A DNA stretch of 64,000 nucleotides from Dysidea avara (taxonomy: Eukaryota > Porifera > Demospongiae > Dictyoceratida > Dysideidae): NCBI RefSeq assembly GCF_963678975.1, contig NC_089273.1, forward strand, positions 23,206,356 to 23,270,355. Reading direction: 5' to 3'. This document shows, in pieces, positions 56,788 through 64,000 of this stretch; position 1 is the stretch's first letter; each line of letters opens with the position of its first letter. The notes below the pieces were generated by a model. The model was not told where the DNA came from, ran no database searches, and worked only from the letters and a program-made list of their open reading frames with translations. Made by a program: the position numbers and the translations under genes.

Positions 56788-57688
56788 AGTACAGTATTAT
56801 CCATTAGCTACGTAGTTATGCTCACAGGCAATTCTAAGGGGAAGGGGGGGCATTCTATAGGTCTAGTTCAACTACCAACACCACTGCAAAACCATCAACA
56901 CCACTGCAACTGCATGGGACTATCTAAGCCTCTGCCCCTCTACTATAATTGACCAAGGCAAGTAAAAATATATCTGGACTGAAGGAAATTATCACCATGT
57001 CTATGTTAAGAATTCTGTTCATAGCATTGTAGCATAAAACATTACAACCAGGCAAACAGTGGCAATCTTGGTGGTGATGTGATACATACTGATGCATACA
57101 TAACTCACCTCTGTTATCCTGGCAGACCCCTTAGTAGCACGTCATCACAGGCCACTGGCTGCTGTCACCTCTCCCCAGAATCGAGGTTTGATAAAGCGTG
57201 TCAGTGTGCTTAATAATTATTTTGTAACAGCGCCTATAGTAGTCTCGTGCCCAGACCGCTTTTTTTCTTTTTGTGTGGGGACGGAGAAAAAAGGGTCTGG
57301 TGGATCTCCAATACATTTTTTGTGCAGCCGGATCTACAACTTTTGGGGATCGTTGATTAGTGGTGATGAATAGCAAAGGCTTGTTAACGAAGCAACAATA
57401 GGAAACACGGCGCGCGTTTGCTTGGCAAGGCTGCATCCTTGTGTACGCGCGCCGTGTTTCCTATTGTCGCTTCGTTAACAAGCCTTTGCTATTCATCACC
57501 ACTAATCAACGATCCCCAAAAGTTGTAGATCCCGCTGCACAAAAATGTATTGGAGATCCACCAGACCCTTTTTTCCGCCCCCACACAAAAAGAAAAAAAG
57601 CGGTCTGGGCACGAGACTACGCCTATAGTGCAGTGTTGTTACGTAATTTTACGTAGGGGCATCAAACGATGTGAAAGTAACGAAACCA
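56788..57688. repeat. Unknown dispersed repeat R, copy 3 (inverted)
   Basis: Inverse of 49500-50060, split by the palindrome at 57239-57620. Confidence 0.7.
57239..57620. mobile_element. 382-bp near-perfect palindromic element
   Basis: The ends are GTAGTCTCGTGCCCAGACC and its inverse. Arms of about 177 bp differ in only a few bases. GCCTATA is duplicated exactly at 57232-57238 and 57621-57627 (7 bp); the R copy at 49590 has one GCCTCTA there. A TAGTCTCGTCCCCCAGACCC word near 28304 may be a stray end of the same family. Confidence 0.9.
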
Positions 57689-57817
57689 TTATCCAAAACT
57701 ACGAAAAGCCATACAAGTACCGTATATTATCCGTTTTACGAACGCTATACTTTCGTTTCATTACTGTGTCGCATCCGTGATATTTTAACTGGGGGTGTAG
57801 TTTGTACAGGAGCCTGA

Positions 57818-58624
57818 TTATGATTATGATTATTATTATATTATTATATTTATTATATTTATTACTGTGCAGCAATCAAAAGATTATAACGCACAGGTGT
57901 GATCATAAAAGTTACTTAAGTTATTACAAAACTCATTAGGGGTAGAGGAATTAATTACATCAGCAGGGAGTTGGTTCCATAATTTGATGGTTGATGGGAA
58001 AAAGGAAAATTTGTATGCATCAATTAGAGTCATTGGTTGGTGATAGTAGCCACTCCTTAAACTTGAAAGTTTAGGGGTAAGATCATCTGTAGGCACAATC
58101 AAATATCCGTTAATTATTTTGTAAAAAGTACTTAATTTAGCTTGGGTTCTTCTTGCCTGTAACAATGGTAGATTAAGAGAAGACAACATGTTAGTAACAC
58201 TTGAATATCTTGAAAAGTCATTAAAGCAAAATCTAGCAGCAGTTCTCTTGATTGATTCTAGCTTGTTTATATTCAACAAGGTGTGGGGATCCCAAGCAGA
58301 CGCAGCATATTCAATGATTGGACGAATCATAATCTTGAAACAATTACATTTAATGTGAATAGGACATTCGCGTAAGTTACGATACAAAAAGTTGTTTACT
58401 TGTTTGGCCTTGTTGTTAATCTTTTGGACATGCTCATTCCATAAAAGGTTGCTTGAAATTGTTACGCCAAGGTATTTGGTATGAGCAACTTGGGCAATAG
58501 GTACAGCTTCAATGCAGTAATTAAAGACAATGGGGTTTTTCTTATTGGTAACTCTCAAGAATTCACATTTGCTGGGATTAAAGTACCGGTAAAGGCACAG
58601 CCTGTATACCAGATATGCACACAA
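57818..58624 (-). pseudogene. CR1/L2-like non-LTR retrotransposon, RT C-terminal part
   Basis: An open frame of 246 codons (58624 to 57884), truncated at its 5' side. Motifs: a SKCEFL strand, HTKYLGVTISSNLLWNEH, IRPIIEYAASAWDPH, then the thumb/C-terminal region with RTAARF, LNLPLLQARR and STIKLWNQLPADV. These are typical of the RT C-terminal half of Jockey-superfamily elements (CR1/L2). The catalytic palm is missing. A TAATCA-type simple repeat at 57818-57845 forms the 3' tail. No stops remain within the piece, so it is rather young. Confidence 0.85.
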
Positions 58625-59326
58625 TAGTACAATTAATCATTATACAAAAGTAAATCTCGAGTCAAATAAGTGATTATGTAATAAGGATTTAAAATTATTT
58701 ACAGAACTTACGCTAACTACAACTGCAGGCAAAGCGTTCCAATAATTAACATATTAAAAAAAATAATTATTTTGATCGACAGTTTAATCTTGAGTGACAT
58801 TTGAAAAGCTTAACCTATGGGAGAATTTTAAGTTCAGCCTGTAAGAGTAGCCCTAACTATACGAGACACAAGCATGTTGTTTATTCTTTAAAATAATTAT
58901 GGCATTCTAAGATGGCAAAATCCAGGAATGATGCCTCAAAGCAGGTTTATTTCACCGCATGCGCTAATTAGAGACTTTCATAGATTTGTTTAATGTACTA
59001 TAAAATGGCAGTTTGCCAATAGCAGAGGCAATAAAAAAGCACATAGGCTAATTGAAACAATACTGAATGCTAGGTTGAACGCAATAACATGTCCTTTGTG
59101 CCAACTCCATTTAGCACACGTTATTAAAAACCCAACTTCTAATCTTTATTCCTGTGTTTTGCCATCTTAGACCGCAGTATTTTCAATGGCAAAACTACAT
59201 ACTTATGTCTCACAAAGCTAGAGCTACTCTTATATGTTCAACTCACCATTCTCCAATACGCTCCTGTTGAAACTACATTCCCAGCTAAAATATCACGGTT
59301 TGAAACGCGGAAATGAAACGAAAGTA

Positions 59327-61091
59327 CAGGGGCGGATCTAGGATTTCAGAAGGGGGGTGCTAACATGAACATTTATATAATATGTAGCAAGATAGTTGAT
59401 ACAACTAGTGTGAGAAATACACTCAGCATGCAGAGCATGCTCTATCTAGGGAGTCTGGGGGCATGCCCCAACAGGAAAATTATGCAAATTTTGCCTATTG
59501 AGGTTGAATTTGGTAGTAATTTTGAGTGAAAAATGATGTCACTTTGTTTATGTGATACCATTATTCCCCTACAGCTTGTCAATATAACTAAAGGGCACAG
59601 CCATGTAGCTAAAATTCAATTTTAGACTAACATCTTAAAGAACTAGTAGTGGAAACATGGGTATCAGCTGCACATGATCAAATTTAGTGTTTTGAAGTAT
59701 AGCATTATTTACAGTCTCATGGCTCAAACTACACTATATAGCTGTCCAAACAGTAGAGAGGGTAAGTGGGAGTGGAGAGAGCAAGTAGACTGACTCACCA
59801 GTGTATGGAGTGCATGTGCACTCAGCTGTATATAATTCTCCAGCTAGGGGGATCTAGATCTGGTAGCATATATACTCCCAGACCCCCTGGAAATTTTTGT
59901 AAAATGGCTATCACAAGATTGAATCAAGAAGCTATTTTTAACCAAATCTGGGTACAAGATAAATGAATTCAGGTGGAAGTAATTTTAATTTGAATGAGTT
60001 CAGTTGGAAGTAATTTTAATTAAAAATCAGAACTATACACTGTTTCTTGTTATTGGATTTTACTTAAATGTACAATAGTGGCTTGTCAAAGAGAATAAAG
60101 AGTGTATAGTTAATTGAATGTAAGGTCAAGAAGAACATTTAAAACACAGGATTGGATCTATATACTTCATATGTAGCCACTGTTCTGCAGTGCAGGTTGC
60201 TATTTCAATCTAACTCTTAAAATGATGGATCCATCCATCATTATGATTGTTTTACAACTATATAGTCTACAAATGCAACTAGTTTTTGGCCACAACTAAC
60301 CCCTTTTTAGCACGCAATGATCATGATAACATAAACGCTGCAGTATCATTTAAGCTTAAAGTTGAGCTTCAAGGGATTTGATAGTGCAAACTCCAAAGCT
60401 GCTAGATTTATACAAATGTAGTATGGGATTTGATCAAGCAAGGGAAACAAAAACGAACAGTTCTCAGATGTTGCAGCCTTGTGAACTTTATAAAAGCTAA
60501 TAAATTCACTATTATATAAGACTAACGTTTTACTTGCAAGAGAAGCATTTCAACTCAAGAATCAAGTTTGTAGCAGAGCCTAAAAAAACTTATTATTTGA
60601 CAGAAAAGGTTATTTTCAGAATAGATTTTCAATTAATGATGTTTTATACAATTTATAGTACATTAAAGGTATAAATCTTTAACCTGAAGTGATTGGTATA
60701 TGGCAGGATGTTTGGTACATTGGTGAGGGTAGCAGTACACAGGTCTAGAAGAATAGATTTAATTTCAGCTTACACTCTGGTAACTTCTTGAAATTATGGT
60801 TTTAATGTTGGGTGTTCTATTAGAGTAGTTGACTGTTCTATTAGAGTATTTCGGATTTAGCAACTTCTAAGGTAAGACTTACTCCAAAAGTATAATTTTG
60901 AACCCCTCATAGTAATTCTTGGATAAGATTAGCTATTCCCCTTGCTCTTTCCATCTTTTCATTGCCCATACATGTGTATGAAATGCAACTGCACCTGTAC
61001 TACAGCTTCTAGAAGCTTCCTAGCTTGCTCATGGTAAAATTTTGGAGGGGGGTGCTTCAGCGCCCCAAGCACCTCCCTATATCCGCCCTTG
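59327..61091. mobile_element. Long hAT-like element (CAGGGGCGGATC ends)
   Basis: Ends CAGGGGCGGATCTAGGAT and, inverted, CAAGGGCGGATATAGGGA. AAGTA flanks both sides. It carries a motif pair at 60812-60851 (TTCTATTAGAGTA twice) and a GGTGCTTCAGCGCCCCAAGCACC hairpin near 61050. At 1.77 kb it is longer than its relatives, but I see no transposase frame. Confidence 0.75.
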
Positions 61092-61199
61092 AAGTATATA
61101 TAGCATTCATAAAACGGATAGTACAAGACACTTATATGGCTTCACGTAGTTTTGGATAAGATCCATTAAAATTTAACATCTCCAAAATTAATATAGGCA

Positions 61200-61548
61200 G
61201 CTTCATTTTGGCCCAGTGCACCATCATGACTTCAATTATCTTAATGGAATTCCGATTGACACAGTTACATCCCACAATGACCTCAAAATTCTCTTTGATG
61301 ACAACCTTAAGTTACATGATCGTACCACAAAAGTTACAACCAATGCTAATCAAATACTTGGCATGATCAAGAAATCCTTTGGATATCTTGAATTAGTATT
61401 TCCTTTGGATATCTTGACTTTGATATGTTGTCTAAGTTGTTTACCACACTAGTTCGACCCATCTTGAAATACAACAATGCCATTTTGGGACTATTATTTA
61501 CCCTTGAATGGACTTGATTAGAAAAAGGTTGAAAGGATATAGTGCACC
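61200..61548 (+). pseudogene. CR1/L2-like RT fragment, 5' piece
   Basis: Codes for SHNDLKILFDDNLKLHDR and QILGMIKKSFGYL, then after a local duplication a frame change leads to LVRPILKYNNA. Continues at 62404 after the insertion at 61549-62403. Frameshifts show it is dead. Confidence 0.75.
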
Positions 61549-62403
61549 AAGCCATAAATTTCCAAAAATTCTAGTAACCATAAATTTATAACAAATCACT
61601 TTACAATATAGCAAAAATAGAAAAATGTTCAGTAGAGTTAGGCAAACCTTTTTTGAATTCACTTTATTTGGACAATTTCATACGTGTTGCTATGTTTTAA
61701 ACAATGAAATTGCACATTGTTGCTCTAATTGATGCATCATTTGTTACTGTTCTATGTGTTTCACCCTATATTTCTTATTTTTTTACTCAAATATACCATC
61801 AGTAAGGTAAGTTATACAATGCGCCAAGGAAAAATATTTAAAAAAAATTAAAACTGTAACTTCTTACCACCTCACACACTTTTTGTGTTGCATTTTATGA
61901 ACTGCTGAATACAATTTAGGCAGATTATGACATATTTTAAATTGATTTACAAAATATTAAAGTGAAAATTTCTACACATCTGCAAAGATTGAGCAATATT
62001 TACCCAACCAAATAAGCTATGCTAAAATGGCTCTATAACTTGTATAAATATAATATATGTTCTATTCTGTGAAAAGAATTTGGATTCCTGCAAGTATGCA
62101 GTAGTCGATGCATTTAAAAGTTTTTCAGTTATTTGCTTGTATAACTCATTCTAAAGCAGCAATCAAGAAATTACTCTGTAACTTTTTCACAGTACCATAG
62201 GTGAACACATCAAATGTAAACTGTCACTGACTTGGAAAAATCAGGATTTATGAAGTGATAGGTCTGTAAAAGAAATGCTAATTTGAAACAACCTGAAAAT
62301 TGGCTCAAATTGTATATAGGTGCCTAATTGTGTATAACTGTTACAAATTTTATGGTAATAGCACCTTCCATTACAGAGTTACAGGATTTTGAAAATTGTG
62401 GCT
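61549..62403. mobile_element. TIR element splitting the CR1/L2-like fragment
   Basis: The ends AGCCATAAATTTCC and, inverted, AGCCACAATTTTC continue into a shared AGTAAC/TGTAAC block. RT-coding sequence stops at one side and resumes at the other. AT-rich interior without genes. Confidence 0.6.
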
Positions 62404-62872
62404 AAATTTTAGAAGTTTATGCCTTGGTGAACTATACAATGTAGAACTTCCATCATTGCATGACAAATCCTATGCTGAGAGGCTTTCACTACTATCCTTA
62501 CCATCACTGTTGTTTAGACACCAGAGGGGTTATCTAATTTTTCTTTTCAAGATTCTTAACGACTACTTTAGATGTGACTTTACTAATCTACGCACCTACT
62601 CAACTACTATTACAAGGGGGCACCAGTTTAAATTGCTTAGGTAAAATTAGAGATTATTATGCAGATCAAATTACTTTATGAATAGAGTGATTAATGATTA
62701 GAAATTTGTAACACTTTTCCTACCACTGTTGTAGAAAATACTTCAAATAACACTTTTAAATCACAATTATTTATATACTAGATTTTTAAATTTAGTTTTG
62801 TATGATGTTAATGCATTGATCAGGTATACAAGCTTTGCCTTAATTAACCTGTATTTAATCATAATCATAATC
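62404..62872 (+). pseudogene. CR1/L2-like RT fragment, 3' piece
   Basis: Codes for SLCLGELYNVELPSL, ERLSLLSLPSLLFRHQRG and FKILNDYF, then, in shifted frames, an FMNRVIND-type end. Ends in a TAATCA-type tail (62850-62872) like the element at 57818. Confidence 0.75.
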
Positions 62873-62875
62873 AAA

Positions 62876-63160
62876 TCAATGTTAATTTATCTTAATTTAC
62901 CTTCCCTGACAACCAGAAGAATCAGAGTGAAGTTTGAAATGATGCATAAAATAAATGATAATCTTGTTAGTGTATCACATGATCACCTGATCCATATCCC
63001 ACCCTTCCTGAGAACAGGCTACTTCAACAAACTGGACACTAACTTTATTGACAGTTTTAAATTTTCTTTTTTCCATGGAACTCAATCTTCCTTATAAAGT
63101 TAACTCCCCACACAATCAATTTTGTACCCTCTAGATAATTATCATAATCACACCTGTGCA
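62876..63160 (+). pseudogene. CR1/L2-like RT fragment, second copy
   Basis: Codes for RRIRVKFEMMHKINDNL and SFKFSFFHGT, matching the C-terminal part of the frame at 57884-58624. It directly follows the tail of the previous fragment, so it is a 5'-truncated insertion or an older element that was hit. Confidence 0.7.
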
Positions 63161-63286
63161 TTATAATCACTTTGGAATCCTGCAACATTACAAGTATATA
63201 TGTACAAGATGATAGAGCCTGGCTGATGTGACCATTCATGGACAAAAGTGAATATTGTATAGAACAGTTTATTTCCCTACCAAACG

Positions 63287-63939
63287 CAGGAGCAGATAAA
63301 GGAACTGGCAAGGGGAGGGGCATAAACAGGCTAAGTTGTAGGTGGTTGGGATGAGCCAGATTTGTCTCACTGTTGAATTTTGCCATTTTAACCTTTGCAA
63401 ATGGCTGTAAACCTGTTTAAAAGCTATTAATGCATTTAAAAGCAAAAACATGATAATTATTTTTAGAGGCACTTAGTGCCCATGAAGGTGCTAGGTGACA
63501 ATTTTAGCTAGCTTGACTGGTTTTAGGTGAATTTATAATTATAAATAGTGCATAATGTTTTCATGAGTTATAAACAGATTTTGGCCTGACATAAAGTTTA
63601 GCATTTGTGACTGCGCTTGCAACAATAGGCCATGTGGGCACAAACTACACCCTGTCACACAACACTTTATATCTCAGTATTGGAACAGAATATCTGCATT
63701 CTGTAACTTGAATCATAAAGCCAATTAATTGCTTACCAAACGCTGAAAATTACATTGGAATAGCATAATGCTTTAAAAAGTTATGAGAGGTGAAAGCTTG
63801 AAAAGTAGGCAAAAATTGTGTCCCCACATGCCCTATTATCACAGGCCCAGTCACATTTATCAAAAGTAGTAGCTAGCTATAGCCACTCCTCAAGGGTGGG
63901 GATATTTGCCCCAAATGCCCCATCCTGGATCCACCATTG
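63287..63939. mobile_element. hAT-like MITE, relative of 50138-50529
   Basis: Ends CAGGAGCAGATAAAGGAA and, inverted, CAATGGTGGATCCAGGATG. The interior is collinear with 50138-50529, plus an extra segment (about 63620-63850) with inverted TAGG(C/G)CATGTGGG ends, probably a further small insertion. Confidence 0.7.
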
Positions 63940-64000
63940 AAGCGATAATATGAACTGCCGGGGAGACATCTACAAGTAAAACTGTACAACAAATTTTAAT

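Larger units (their letters stand above)
57689..61159. mobile_element. TIR element M with nested inserts
   Basis: The arms of about 140 bp start TTATCCAAAACTACG and run to TGTAGTTT(G/C)(T/A)ACAGGAGC: left 57689-57817, right 59250-59326 plus 61092-61159. A CR1/L2-like sequence lies just inside the left arm and a hAT-like MITE splits the right arm (59327-61091); each arm is the empty reference for the other. The stretch 58630-59230 holds nothing I recognise. Confidence 0.65.

Overview
This is a stretch of animal (metazoan) nuclear DNA, AT-rich by eye, built almost entirely of transposable elements nested in one another. I recognise no intact host gene, tRNA, rRNA or CRISPR array. The retroelement set (BEL/Pao, Ty3/gypsy, CR1/L2-like), the introns in a decayed transposase-like gene and the many short non-autonomous DNA transposons point to a marine invertebrate. 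A sponge is my guess from overall character only. Strand-specific 'shadow' ORFs of 60-120 codons are everywhere and mean little.

Layout. 1-880: broken Ty3/gypsy pol. 1080-1691: TA-flanked TIR element. 1697-12144: Helitron-like element H1 (minus strand), split by a 4.5 kb Mutator-like element (4745-9241, 9-bp target duplication) that itself holds a hAT-like MITE, a 1.5 kb foldback element and two adjacent TA-flanked elements. 12229-12480: gene fragment. 14785-19539: a second Helitron-like lineage, H2, carrying a 3.4 kb array of a 31-bp minisatellite. 20.8-25.7 kb: a cysteine-rich exon remnant and scattered MITEs. 25678-31060: a decayed H2 copy split by a hAT-like element (26103-30371, 8-bp target duplication), which in turn holds a second H1 copy (26435-30187). 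31943-37790: a third H1 copy. 37871-41070: decayed multi-exon transposase-like gene. 41367-47433: complete BEL/Pao retrotransposon with 223-bp LTRs, apparently inserted in the same decayed gene. 48-57.7 kb: MITEs, a threefold unknown repeat and two foldback elements. 57.7-64 kb: a TIR element, three CR1/L2-like fragments and two hAT-like MITEs.

Main result. H1 and H2 look like one class of Helitron-like element: a 5' TC end that opens directly into a long inverted repeat (a 310 to about 820 bp hairpin), a conserved block just after that hairpin (ATATCACT followed by a T-rich run), and a 3' end made of a 6-bp-stem hairpin directly followed by CTTGA. Insertion is between A and T with no target duplication. 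The ends of one copy are fixed by an 'empty' paralogue of its host element at 54139-54639. A second result is a short near-palindromic motif (core CTCTATTAGAG, usually within GACTGCTCTATTAGAGTATC) at about 15 places, inside at least four otherwise unrelated element families, with a four-fold tandem cluster at 50857-50945.
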